A DNA stretch of 64,000 nucleotides from Ephydatia muelleri (Eukaryota; Porifera; Demospongiae; Spongillida; Spongillidae): positions 29,304,898 to 29,368,897 of the forward strand of contig JABACO010000001.1 in NCBI GenBank assembly GCA_013339895.1, written 5' to 3'. Below, piece by piece: positions 50,154-60,639 of the stretch (positions are counted from its first letter, which is position 1; every line of letters starts with the position of its first letter). The notes under the pieces were generated by a model. It made no database searches. It was given only the letters and a program-made list of their open reading frames with translations, and was not told the DNA's origin. The translations under genes were made by a program, and so were the position numbers.

Positions 50154-50929
50154 CCCCACAAGTCTCCAGGCACGTCTTGACATCGTAGAATCTGTTGCTA
50201 TTTCCACCACACCCTCCGTAGTAGAACGGCTCACACCTGTTGTTTTGAGCGTTATAATAGAACGCGGGAATTGCCGCCTTGCAGTGACCCGTTTCCTTGG
50301 GCTGGCTGCAGACTGCGTATTCATAGGCTACAGTGAAATCCTATACATCACGTGCTACGAAATGAGACTGACCGCATTTATTATTGCACTGGTGTTTCGA
50401 TCTGAATCTATTGGCATTGCCACCGCAACCTCCGTACACAAATCTCTCACATTTGCCGGAAGTGGAATTGTAGAAGATACTGGGAATGAGTGCTTCGCAA
50501 GACCCCGTTTCGGAACTCGCGTTGCACACTACCCGCGGGTCTGCGGTTGGTTTCATCAGTTATATGCAATAACCAACCAACTGCAACACATCGCGGACTT
50601 ACTGCAAGACTGCTCGCATTCTGCAAGCGATATGAAATTGTTGCCGTTTCCTTCGCAACCTCCGTACACAAACTGCTGGCACCCCCCCTGACTGCACATT
50701 GTAGAAGTATCTTACGAAACCTGCCCTGCAACGGCCTGTGACTGACGACAGACCGCACACCTTGGACGCTGTGTATGTAAGACAGTTAGGCACCATGACG
50801 TTTGGGGAGGGAGCTAGGAGGAAGGATGCAAACCGCGGCATCGAACTCACTGATCTCGTTCTCCTGGCAGTTCGCTGCTATCGACAGAACAGCGACGATG
50901 ATGGCTACCGAGAGAGTTGCTCCTGCCAT
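50154..50929 (-). CDS. Secreted three-domain Kunitz (BPTI-type) protein, 3' end not located
   Basis: Kunitz domains usually inhibit serine proteases. Exons (minus): 50,851-50,929 (signal peptide [19 protein letters not shown], then NCQENEI), 50,603-50,813 (domain 1), 50,373-50,540 (domain 2), 50,154-50,327 (domain 3), all junctions in phase 1. Each domain has the six-Cys pattern with FVYGGC or FYYGGC and the NRF/NNF motif. The residue after the second Cys (P1 site) is Arg in domain 1 (GRCRAG), Glu in domain 2 (GSCEAL) and Lys in domain 3 (GHCKAA); Arg and Lys suit trypsin-like targets, Glu does not. Intron 1 is only 37 bp. Domain 1 is out of frame by one base in a seven-G run at about 50,691. 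After domain 3 a GTAAGA donor leads to an exon not found. Confidence 0.85.
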
Positions 50930-51725
50930 GTTATTGCCAACTCAAATATGCTGTACTGTCCAAAATCAAGTGTGACCTTAAGAGTGATGCAGAGTGGGCG
51001 GTCACCACAGGATGTGAATGAAAGGGTGCATGCCCGCATGGACTTTGTGAAAGAAGTAGGAACCGTCGATCGACACGGGATGCAGTGATACACATCTGTG
51101 ACATCACCTCTCGTTCATCCGGTATACAGTGCATCTTCAGGGGTCAGGTGAACAGCAGAAGCCAACCTTCTCAAACTCACACAGAAGTATACCAACTGCT
51201 GATCAAGACTGTACTGATGCGATGAGCAGAAGTCTGTGGAGCCACCAGATACCAAGAATCATACCATCCCTATAAATAGTAAGTGTCAGTTCTGTGTGTG
51301 TCTGTTTGACTTGTAAAATACCATGTGTCCACTGTACATTGGTGTGGTTTGTTGACACTTCTGCTTCAATGTGCACGAATTCAGTGCTGGGCTGGTAGTG
51401 TCAACTGATGTTATTCCCCCACTCTGCGCCGAGATTCCCTTGGCTTGGTGACGTGTTAGTCAAGCTATTTCTCAACTGAGTGGCCAAGCTAGCACATGAT
51501 GGCACCAATGAAGATCGATTGATATTCAATAGGCCCAGTTGTACAATAGAGACATTAGGCAGGGTCCATAGGTGTGTGGTTTGGTACATTGTATGTAGAC
51601 TCTGTATATGTTTGTTATACAAATATTTATGTACACGTAAAATTATACAATTACATGCAGCACATAATACTGTACCTTGAAGACAAACAACATGAATATA
51701 ATGCATGTGTGTCTTTTCACTGCAG
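50930..51725. other. Upstream region of the Kunitz gene
   Basis: No clear TATA box within 100 bp of the start. No other gene recognised. Confidence 0.35.
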
Positions 51726-52210
51726 CTGATCCAGAGCTGTACACAGGTCTTCTCCAAGAGGTGCCTGAACTGGTACTTCGAGAGCTCTGGCTCATCCTCA
51801 TATCACTTCCTCCATCAAACTGTACAGGAGTTCATGGCAACCTTGCATGTGTTATCACTGCCTCCTGGTGAGACAGCTAAATTTGTAATGTCATCCTTTG
51901 ATGAGAGCAATATGACAATGGTTGTGAGGTTCGTGGCTGGTCTCACAAAGTTCTGATCCGAAGATGATATTGAAGGTGTTCTAGGATTTTAGAAATACAT
52001 GTAAGGTGGGAGGAGTTTGGTTGCAAAATCTCCACTTTTTGTTTGAAGCACACGATTCTGGCCTTGTACAGAAGTACATGGGTGGACGTTGACATTAGGT
52101 GGAGAATCGTTGGATCGATATGACTGTTAGGTACTTGGGTACTGTATTATCAACAGCAGACAGCCATGGAACCATAATATACCACATGATGCCACCATCA
52201 ATGGTTAGTT
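51726..52210 (+). pseudogene. NOD-like receptor fragment (NACHT-distal helical region and start of LRRs)
   Basis: After a TTCACTGCAG acceptor the frame reads LIQSCTQVFSKRCLNWYFES, then YHFLHQTVQEFMATLHVLSL, and MVVRFVAGLTKF before a TGA at 51,954. The FLH.T.QEF.A and FVAGLTKF motifs are typical of the winged-helix/HD2 region of animal NLRs (innate immune sensors). In other frames downstream, NLHFLFEAHDSGLVQKYMGG (about 52,029-52,087) and VRYLGTVLSTADSHG (about 52,125) look like the following segment before LRRs. No NACHT P-loop is in the window. Decayed 3' part of a gene. Confidence 0.6.
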
Positions 52211-53330
52211 GAAGATGGTTGAAAATAGAAGCGCCTTTGACTATATCAAGACTACAGTATTGACATTATGGGGAACAGTGACTTGGGGATGAAGGAGCAA
52301 TTGTTTCAGGTTAGTAGTACTGTACTGGTATGTGGTTTGTAGATGAGGCTGTGGAAAAACAAGGAGGCCATGAGGGAGATTTTTATTTATTTATTTCCAA
52401 CTCCCTCGACTCCCTCTTTTACACTTGCTCTCTCCACGTAAATAAAATAACTGGTTGCTTCGTTATGCTAGTTAATGGTTATAATGGTTAATAGTTATAA
52501 TATTTAATACTGGAACTTACGGAATCAAATGTATTCCTTCTAGACCTAAGAAAACATTGCTTTTAAAGTGTGTGATCTAAGTTGTGCATTAGAACTAGTC
52601 TGTTTGCAATAGCAGTGTGCTATGCACACTACAGCTGGGTTTTTATGTTAAGTGGACGAGTTGAGTAACTACCTTTCGAAAGCCAAATGGATGGTACAAG
52701 ACATAAAAGTCCCTGAGCATGACATTGTTCACTAGATAAATGTTAGTTTAACTCACTTATAACAGAGTTCAATAGAGGGATAGCCACTGCCTAAAGTGGT
52801 CCAACGGAGTTTCACTGGGTGCATTACATCGGTTCCTCTGGAGTTTTGTCTTCCTTTGCAATGATGCTTCTACACCCACATTATCTGCAAGCTTGAGGAT
52901 TTCCTCATAGCATGAAGCCATATTAGTATCCATGCTCATGTTTTAACACATTCAACAACTTCATCAATCATTCTGTATACTACAAATATATCCTGATCTC
53001 TCTTTTGAAACTATGTTGCAAGAACTCGGACCATCGTTCTTGGTAATTATAAAGACAGCAATGCTTTGGAAGGATGACAGTGCAACTTTTAGTCCTTATG
53101 CTTTTGTTAGGGACTCTCCGACCCAATTCCAGTTGTCATTAGAAGTAACCAAGTCGGGATACTCATGTGGTGGCATCTAAAATCATTACTAGAACTTCAT
53201 ACATTTCGAGAAAAACCTCATAGCATGTACCTGTATGTCTTTCTAACCATCTAGTTTTACATAAACCTGAACGCTTGGTGCGGGAATAGTTGGGCAAGAA
53301 CATGTATGCCTCCATTGTTGACTCAGAAAA
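52211..53330. other. Non-coding stretch
   Basis: No gene or repeat recognised. Confidence 0.35.
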
Positions 53331-53386
53331 CAGCTATCCGTGAAAACGGCTCCGCAACCACAGGCAAAGGAATCATGGAGCCGGCA

Positions 53387-53928
53387 CTACCTTCCGAGTA
53401 GTCGATTTCTGACATTGTGGACAGCAACGACAGCTAGAATTCCTCCACATATCTGAAAATTGTGGGCCAGTAGAACCGTCTCAGAATTCTTCGACGTGTC
53501 TTCTCCCTTCCAAGGTGTCCCGCCAACGGGATCTCGTGCCCCAGCTTGAGTACAGTAGCTCTGGCCTCCTTTGGTAACACCAACTGCTCTAGCTTCGCTG
53601 CTTCCCCCTTTCCTGGTGGGCACCAAATTCGATACAACAATTCATTCTTCCTCACGAAACCACCCTGCTTCTTCTCCACCAGTCATCTAACCCTTGACAG
53701 AGTTTCATCCTCGTTCTGCCGTCGTACCAATTCCTCCTTAGAAATGTCCACTATGGGTAGTTCCCTGTTTTTAGGCGGTACTTGTGCCAGTTGTTGCCTT
53801 AATGTTCTTTTTTTCTTCTTGGTCAGTACCCCTGCTGTTCCTTTAGCACCTCGGACCAGACTCGTATTACTGCGGACCCTCCTCGGCATATTCGTCTTCC
53901 TTATCCATCTGTTTCGGCTCCGCCCCAC
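53387..53928 (-). pseudogene. Integrase N-terminal finger of the second gypsy element
   Basis: Frame 53,683-53,928 has ISKEELVRRQNEDETLSRVR, and 53,434-53,679 has ELLYRIWCPPGKGEAAKLEQ, HEIPLAGHLGREKTRRRILR and RFYWPTIFRYVEEF: the HxxxH side of the H2C2 finger. The CxxC side (CPQCQKSTTRK) follows in a shifted frame at about 53,405-53,440. The DDE core is absent. Confidence 0.75.
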
Positions 53929-54003
53929 TAATTATCTCCTGCTCCCGTCTCAGAATTTCCTCCTCCAACTGCCTTTTGGCCTGGGCCCGAGTAACTACCA
54001 CCA

Positions 54004-54408
54004 TTACCTCCTCAGATTGCAGCTCCGCCCCCACTGGTTTTCCGAGCAAACTAGCCAATTGTGGCACATCTCGCCCCAGGAGTACTGGTACTGGTAGACT
54101 CTCCGATCCGACACTGCCACCTCCACTGGTATACTAATACCATCCACCTCCAGCTCCAGTGCTGCTAAAGGGTACAGAACCGTGTCACCATGAGCACAAC
54201 GAATTGTCACCGCATCACCCATGAGGATTTTCTCCTCTGGCACTAACTCTTTCCTTACCATCGTTCGTGCGCACCCCGTGTCTAGGAGTATCCCTTCAAC
54301 TTGGCGCCCCTCAACACTTCCATTACGATACACCCCTCCAGCCGACTTACGTCTGGCGCCAGCCTTTATGGAACACAATAGAGCTTTGTCTTTATAGGTT
54401 TCGGGCAC
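54004..54408 (-). pseudogene. Aspartic protease of the second gypsy element
   Basis: GILLDTGCARTMVRKELVPE carries the DTG active site; PVEVAVSDR follows. The frame slips near 54,090. In the next phase comes MPQLASLLGKPVGAEL and then a linker with VVVTRAQAKRQLEEE (53,867-54,067). Confidence 0.75.
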
Positions 54409-55200
54409 TTAGCCTTTACATGACCCTCCTCCCAGCAGTTGTAGCACCTCAGCCCAGGCTTATGTTCTCCTCTTACCCCCTTGTTTTTCTCTCTCTCTGT
54501 CTCCGGCGAACTAGGCTCACCCTTTCTCACTTGCTCGAATTCATCTGCTATTTCACCCGCTTTAACACACGTCTCTGGTTTCCACTTCGATTCCAAATCC
54601 AACAGGCGAATAACATACGCTCTATTAGACTCACCATTTTCACGAACCGTCTCCCTAAAACGGCGTCGATAAGATTCTTCATTGATGGTGTAACGGAGTA
54701 AAATAGCCACCTGCAGCTCTTCGTAAACACCTGCGTTGTCGCCCGGAAGTGCAGCGAACGCTTGCTGCGCCCGACCTGTGAGCTGGGGTGCCAGGTGGTA
54801 CGTCCATTCGCTCTTAGGGACCTTATAGGCCTCCATGATGCGCTCAACGTCACGAGGTATGCTTCGATATCATCTTTCTCTGACAACGCCACCAGTTTCA
54901 CCTGCAGATTATGAGAAAAGATTCTACTACCAGGCCTTACCTCTATTCCTTCTTTCTTGGACTCCTTCACCAGGTCCATTAGCGACTCCATTTGCCTCCG
55001 CATCGTTTCCATCTGCTGAGAGACCTCCCGTTCGCGCGCTTCTCTCTCTGCTGCAAGCTCTCGCTCTCGTCTTCGTCTTTCTTCCGCAAACTCAGCTTCC
55101 CTGCTCCGTCGGTCATCCACCAGCATTCGCAGTAGCTCCTCCACTGCTCATGGTTCCCCTGCAGTCCCCTCTCCCTGGCTCTCTTTCTTTGACATGGTTT
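54366..55200 (-). pseudogene. Gag of the second gypsy element
   Basis: N-terminal coiled coil (RRRRERELAAEREAREREVS, then QQMETMRRQMESLMDLVKES) from about 55,144; SCAN/capsid-like region (YHLAPQLTGRAQQAFAALPG, VAILLRYTINEESYRRRFRE) in frame 54,366-54,836; a CCHC knuckle CYNCWEEGHVKAKC near 54,430. The coiled coil and capsid parts are in different phases, so there is a frameshift near 54,860. Confidence 0.75.
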
Positions 55201-55299
55201 TGTATACCGCACCGGAACGCGTCGTTGACTCGGACATATACCGCCACGTGAGAGTCGATACCCGTTCGACAAAGATTTATCCCACTTCTGACACCAAAA

Positions 55300-55474
55300 T
55301 GTGGCGAACCTCCGACAGTAACGACGTCCCTCTCCAGTTATAGAAATAAAACTCGAGAACCAGAATCTCTTTAATCACAATACATCCCAATATATACCCA
55401 TACGCGCGCATGCTCAGACGATCAATTACACAATGCATATTAGAGTTAGCTCGGCTCCGTCACACACCTACAGT
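55300..55474 (-). repeat. 5' LTR and primer site of the second gypsy element
   Basis: In element sense it begins TGTAGGTGTGTGACGG and ends GTTCGCCACA (TG...CA), 175 bp, with GTATATATTGG (TATA-like) and ATTAAAG inside. It is followed at once by TTTTGGTGTCAGAAGTGGG (281-299 of the 55,000s), a typical TGG-type tRNA primer binding site. Confidence 0.7.
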
Positions 55475-55499
55475 ACGTATAATGCACACTTTACCTAAC

Positions 55500-56592
55500 T
55501 TGCACAGTTTACAGATAGCGGGATAGGATGGCTCGGGAATTTGCTCTCACAAGGGCCAAACTAAGCCTTCCAAAGATTTCATTGCACACAAGTGACTTGG
55601 GACATCCCTGCCTAGTGGACGCACAGGTGGCAAGTCTCGATAGTGCTTGAAAAGCCTCAGTACCCCAACATCCGTATGTCTCCACCACAAGAGGGATGTA
55701 CATACCCAGCCTAGTTCCCTGTCATTTACTGTATGCTTGCGGATCTGGGCAGCCAAGGCAGCTGAACCTGCTGTCACACACGCTTCTTGAAAAATTTGTG
55801 CATTTAGCGTTGATGTGACAGACAGGTCAAATGCTGCTGGCTTACCCAGGACCCAGTTTGGAACAAGAACATCAGCTGGACAAGTATGTTCCCTAGACCA
55901 CCCACCCATCTCTAGTTGTGGAGCGAGACATATGCAAAGTGACAAAAATAATTGAAGATGACTCTCAACCTGTTGTGACGAGAGACAACATCACCCCCCA
56001 ACTTGCAACACAGTGCATGATGGCCATAGACATCCAAGGCAGCATTACATTGAGAGCAACTTTGACCTTGAGCAACTTGAATACCGAGCCACCATTTTAT
56101 CGCCACCTGAAATTCAGAAGGCTCCAAGGGAAGGCTCATGCTAAAGGATGGAGTAACTGATAGCCAAGCTGAGGCATGAGGTGATGAAATGGATAATAGA
56201 CGAGCCCTGTCAATTGGAGTGGAGTTATCAAATAGTTTCCTGAATTGACAATCCTCAATTTTGTTTGACAGGAACTTCTGAGTGGGTAAGGATCAGCTGT
56301 TGTCAACAGAGTCAGGAGTAAGTGAATCAGGTGGATCAACAAGGTTTTTTTAAAGGTCTATAGTGTGCTGCAAGTACCTACATGAGATAAGCCTGAACTG
56401 ACAGCTGAGACTAAATATGCAGCAGGAGAGTGGTAGGAGACACGACCAAACCTAGACCACCCCGACTTAGACTAAGCTGTGCCTGCTGCCACGTAGAGTC
56501 AGGAGTGTCTACTGCAGTACACTCTGCAAAACACTGCCGCACCTCATCACCAAACAGACTGAGGGCATCACCAGCTAATGAAGGTGGGATAT
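55500..56592 (-). pseudogene. LINE-a C-terminal fragment (minus strand)
   Basis: Broken frames give, in order from the right: LSLFGDEVRQCFAECTAVDT, QAQLSLSRGGLGL, IKWWLGIQVAQGQSCSQC, YGHHALCCKLGGDVVSRHNR, then PADVLVPNWVLGKPAAFDLS, VTAGSAALAAQIRKHTVND, RLSLALVRANSRAILSR. The GHHA..C..GGD...RHNRLR finger-like motif and D...AFDLSV stretch are the region after reverse transcriptase in R2/CRE-like LINEs. Many stops and frameshifts. Confidence 0.7.
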
Positions 56593-56649
56593 TTCTGGCC
56601 CTTATTTATATAATTATAATTATTCTTATATTTATTGCTTCTGTGTGCT

Positions 56650-57585
56650 GGCTTCTGCAAGATGGTGCATGTGGCTTGAACAACACCCCCCTCACCTGGC
56701 CTTTGGCTCCCTGGAGTCCTTTGACAGTGATGTCAGAATGTGTTTCTCAAACTGTGTAGCCACTGACATTTCAGATGTAGCCTGGAAACAGCTCAACTTG
56801 GCTTGAGCTATGGTGGCCTTAGTCTGCGCTCTATTTCACACCATTCCTGTGCGGCATACATTGCATCATTGAGTTTTTCTGGCCTGGGTAGTGCTGACAA
56901 CCCTCACCTGGTGTGGTCGATTGTCAGGTACAATAGTTTGGTCTCACCTTCGGATGGCATCTCTGTGGAGTCTATTTTAGCTTCCCCGATCCCACAGAGA
57001 ATCTTGTCTCAGAGGCTGGACGACCACACTATTGGGCTTGTAATTGCAACTGCAACTGACGCAGACAAAGCACGTCTTCCCTCTACATCTGCACTCCATG
57101 CAGCCTCTTGGCTCTCAGTTGTGCCTTCTGTAGGTCTTGGGCTACATTTAGATCCCAATGAGCTTCAGATAGCAGTGAAGTGGTGGTTGGGCTTGGACAT
57201 TTCCAGAGGCTCTTCATGTGCTCTTTGTCCTGATGTGGCACTGGATCCTCTGGGCCATCACGCAGCTACCTGCCGGCGTGGTGGTGATGTCGTTATACGC
57301 CACAATAGGTTGCGTGATGTCTTCCTGAGCTTTTGCCATCAAGCTCACATTGCAGCAAGGTTAGAAGCTGGAAGTGGCTCACTCACTGCCGTGGAGACCT
57401 ATGGAGCCTGGGGTGATGAGGCACAATGCCGCCTGGCTTCTCTTCTCTCTGTGGGATCTGCTTTGCCCAAGGGTAAGGTACTATCTGACATTTATGGCCA
57501 TCTTAACTTCAAACTTATGCATGCCACTGCAAGAGCTTTGCTAGCCAGGTCTCCACCAATCCTGACTCAGCTGGACAGTGGTTAG
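56650..57585 (+). pseudogene. LINE-a C-terminal fragment (plus strand)
   Basis: A 260-residue frame from 56,803 with SYGGLSLRSISHHSCAAYIA, VKWWLGLDISRGSSCALCPD, GHHAATCRRGGDVVIRHNRL, VETYGAWGDEAQCRLASLLS and a C-terminal ATARALLARSPP. Upstream FDSDVRMCFSNCVATDISDV (about 56,720) is in another phase. The nuclease-like PADV...AFD segment present in the minus copy is missing between LEAGSGS and AVETYG, an internal deletion. Best-preserved LINE-a copy here, but 5'-truncated. Confidence 0.75.
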
Positions 57586-57589
57586 ATGC

Positions 57590-57990
57590 GTGTTGTGTAA
57601 GTTCCATAGTCATGTATCATGTATGCATACTATTATGATTCTTATCTTTAAGATATTAAGAGAACCTTATGACATAATAAATAATGCAAGTATAACTTGA
57701 CAAGAGAGAACTGAGCACACACACAGACATACACTGTCGCTCACGTGATCTATCGTAATATAACAATAAACCAATTCTGTACAAAGTGAAATGAATGATT
57801 TATTCTTCGCCTTGGGGGGAGAAAAAGTGTTTTTGGACAAAAGGGAGGTTGCAACCCCCCCCCCCCCCCCCCCTCTTCTCCCCCTCTGTATCCTCCCATG
57901 CTTGATGTTAAAATAAAAGAGACCTTTCAATGCAACCGTGATACTAAGGTAAATCATACATTGGACAGAAAATGGGCAATGCCTCCGATT
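57590..57990. other. Non-coding stretch with a C-run
   Basis: A run of about 18 C at 57,857-57,874. No gene recognised. Confidence 0.5.
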
Positions 57991-58020
57991 GCGGCCTTAA
58001 CAAGGCTTAACAACGGCGTA

Positions 58021-59080
58021 CTAGTGGATCACTGGGATGTTTGGATTGACGTATACCTTCCTATCTCGTCCATCGCAGTGCTACTATGTCTGGCGACCGT
58101 CGCAGTTGTTTGCAAACAAAAGTTACACATGACCCTGGTCTACCGTTTGGCTATGTATCAAGTTCCGAGTGCAATTGAATTTTCAATCATTTGGATGACG
58201 TTGCCGTTCAGCGTTGTGTTTGACGCACTACTGATGTCGTCTCGTTCCCAGACCCTCATACACAGCAGCGGATGGATTACATCACCGCTACGTGAATGCA
58301 TATCAGGCTGGGGACGAGACCACTACTGATGGGGTCATCGTTCATGAAGTTGATGTTCATCGATACATCTATTTGCTCTTGCCGTATTCCATAGGAATTT
58401 GCAGAGATTGGAACGTCTCTGTCTATGTTGTGAGCTCACTACACTGCGCCACAGCATTTAGTATGCAGAGTTGTGCAGAGTCTGCATACCAACCATATGC
58501 AGATGAGTATCATTGAAGTGTCCATATGCAGACATCTGCATATGGACACTTCAATGATACTCATCTGCATATGGTTGGTATGTAGACTCTGCACAACTCT
58601 GCATACTAAATGCTGTGGCGCAGTGCTAGCTTCTTATACCACTGGCTGCGACTATATATTGTGCTACTGGGCATAAACTTTACAGGTTGTCGTGGCTATA
58701 GTACCTACCTAATGGAAGAGATCGTATTCATTATAATATTTGCGTCTCGTGCTTGTCTCATTGCTAATGGTCGTCATGGGAACCATACTCTGTCATCGAG
58801 CATGTCAAAGGAGGAATGCCTTCTTTCTGAATACGACAAACAACACAAGAAGGCGCTGTATGAGATGTTACCTCTTCTCTTGTACCCAATATTCTTCCTT
58901 CTGTTTACGACGCCGATATTTGGCTTTGCTAAAATTGATATAGAAACTCAGTCCAGACCATTAAACCACCCAATGCCAGACGTATTGGGTGGTTTGGGCT
59001 ATTTTCCCCGTTGTGGAGCTTCACTAAATCTCTGCTGCTCATTTCTCATCTATGTGTTGTCAGGTGCATCAATAAAATAA
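58021..59080 (+). pseudogene. Seven-helix receptor-like pseudogene, copy 1
   Basis: Helix 1 (VYLPISSIAVLLCLATVAVV), loop CKQKLHMTLVYR, helix 2 region, then frame loss before helix 3, a 184-bp element inserted before helix 4 (58,442-58,625), helix 4 (TIxxVLLGINFTGCRGY region, 58,640-58,700), helix 5, a one-base change after HRACQRR that alters the phase, helix 6 (MLPLLLYPIFFLLFTTPIFG) and helix 7 (SLNLCCSFLIYVLSGASIK). The topology fits a G-protein-coupled receptor; I cannot assign a class. It pairs with copy 2 downstream in tandem. Confidence 0.65.
58442..58625. mobile_element. 184-bp TIR element (CACTG ends) inside receptor copy 1
   Basis: Starts cactgcgccacagcattta and ends taaatgctgtggcgcagtg, perfect inverted ends, with pairing continuing almost to the centre (about 58,530). 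It is flanked by CTA on both sides (58,439-58,441 and 58,626-58,628), a three-base target duplication. CACTG ends with a 2-3 base duplication suit a CACTA/EnSpm-type MITE. The sister copy at 59,594-60,620 lacks it. Confidence 0.85.
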
Positions 59081-59593
59081 AGGTTATACAGTTTAGAAAT
59101 AAGGTTCAGAGAGTCAGGCAGCAGCACAACACAGAAGAAGGATTGGTTACTATCAATGAGACCACTCGACTAAATGTCAAAAAAGTGATACTCACTTTTC
59201 AGCTCCCACTGATTACTAAATTTGTTTGCTGAGCCTTTGCCAGGGCAATTCTGCATGGGTAGATGTTTTACCCAACAAAGAATTATAGAGTGTGATAATT
59301 ATTTTGATTTGTAATTATTATTATTATGTAGGACATGGCTGGGCTATGATAAGTATGATATGCACACATGCATCACAAATGTAATGAACATTTCAGTTGT
59401 AAAACGCATTAAACTTATCATCCCTAATGTGTGCTCAGTAATGCGATGAAGCATGCTAATGAGCTTCTGTCCAGGATGAGCTTCATTGTTATCATCTACA
59501 TAGGGGGCACTTGTACTCACTGGTTGTATATATGCATATGGCATGCTATTACAGTTAACGTTAAATAAGTAGGTCTGGGGTCGAGGCTACAGC

Positions 59594-60635
59594 GATCTAA
59601 GTAAAGAGTCCAAAATCAGCGGCAGCCTTCTCAACGAACAAATCAGTCTAGGGATGTTTGAGATTTACCTTCCTATCTCGTTCATCTCTGTGCTACCATG
59701 TCTGGCGACCGTCGCAGTTGTTTGCAAACAAAAGTTGCACAAAACCCTGGTTTACCGTTTGGCTATGTATCAAGTTCTGAGCGCGATGGAATTTTCAATC
59801 CTTTGGATTATTGCATCTATATATATATATATTACTCCACTGAGCAACAACGTAACCTACGAGGTTTTCATGGCGTCTATTATTGTGCTATACTCACTAC
59901 TGATGGGGTCATCGTTCATCAAGTTGATGTTCACCGTTTGGATATCGATACATCTATTTGCTCTTGCCGTATTCCATAAGAATTTGCAGAGATTGGAACG
60001 TCTCTATGTGGTGAGCTCCCTTCTTATACCACTGGCTGTCACTATTGTGCTACTGGGCATAAACCTTACAGGTTGTCATGGCTATCGTACCTACCGATGG
60101 GAAGAGATCATATTCATTATAATATTTGCAGTTCTCGTGATTGTCTCATTGCTAATGATTGTCATGGGAACCATACTCTGCCATCGAGCATGTTGAAGGA
60201 GGAAAGCCGTTCTGTCTGAATATGAGAAACAGCACAAGAAGGTGCTGCGTGAGATGTTACCTCTTCTCTTGTACCCAATATTCTTTCTTCTGTTTACAAT
60301 GCCAATCTCTGGCTTTGCTGTATACGATATTGTAATATAACGATACATACATGTACAACAATACTACTATTACTATGACAGGATACAATCTGGTGGCATC
60401 TCTATATTTTGAGATTCTTGCCCCCTTTTGGAGCTTCACTACATCTCTGCTGCTCATTTCTCATCTTTGTGTTGTCAGGTGCATCAATAAAAAAAAAGGT
60501 TTTGCAATATAGAAATAGGGGTCAGAGAGTCAGGCAGCAATACAACACAGAAGAAGGATCCGTTACTATAAATGAGACCACTCTACTATGTCAAAAAAGT
60601 CATACTCACTTTTCAGCTCCTACTGAAGGCTAAAA
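59594..60635 (+). pseudogene. Seven-helix receptor-like gene, copy 2, with one in-frame stop
   Basis: From the ATG at 59,654, 180 residues cover helices 1 to 5: IYLPISFISVLPCLATVAVV, LVYRLAMYQVLSAMEFSILW, IIVLYSLLMGSSFIKLMFTV, SLLIPLAVTIVLLGINLTGC, EEIIFIIIFAVLVIVSLLMI. A TGA at 60,194-60,196 after CHRAC stops it; the same frame then reads RRKAVLSEYEKQHKKVLREM, helix 6 (LPLLLYPIFFLLFTMPISGF) and, after about 100 bp in which the phase is lost, helix 7 (SLHLCCSFLIFVLSGASIK). Copy 1 has Gln at the stop position. No intron is evident before helix 6. Confidence 0.7.
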
Positions 60636-60639
60636 ATGT

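Larger units (their letters stand above)
53340..55474 (-). mobile_element. 5' part of a second gypsy element (LTR, gag, protease, integrase finger), Gmr1-like order
   Basis: From right to left: 5' LTR (55,300-55,474), primer site, gag, protease, a linker, and the H2C2 finger of integrase, then decay at about 53,340. Integrase follows protease with no reverse transcriptase between, the PR-INT order described for Gmr1-type gypsy elements (and for copia). A deletion of reverse transcriptase cannot be excluded from this copy alone. Several frameshifts and stops; no 3' LTR. Confidence 0.75.
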
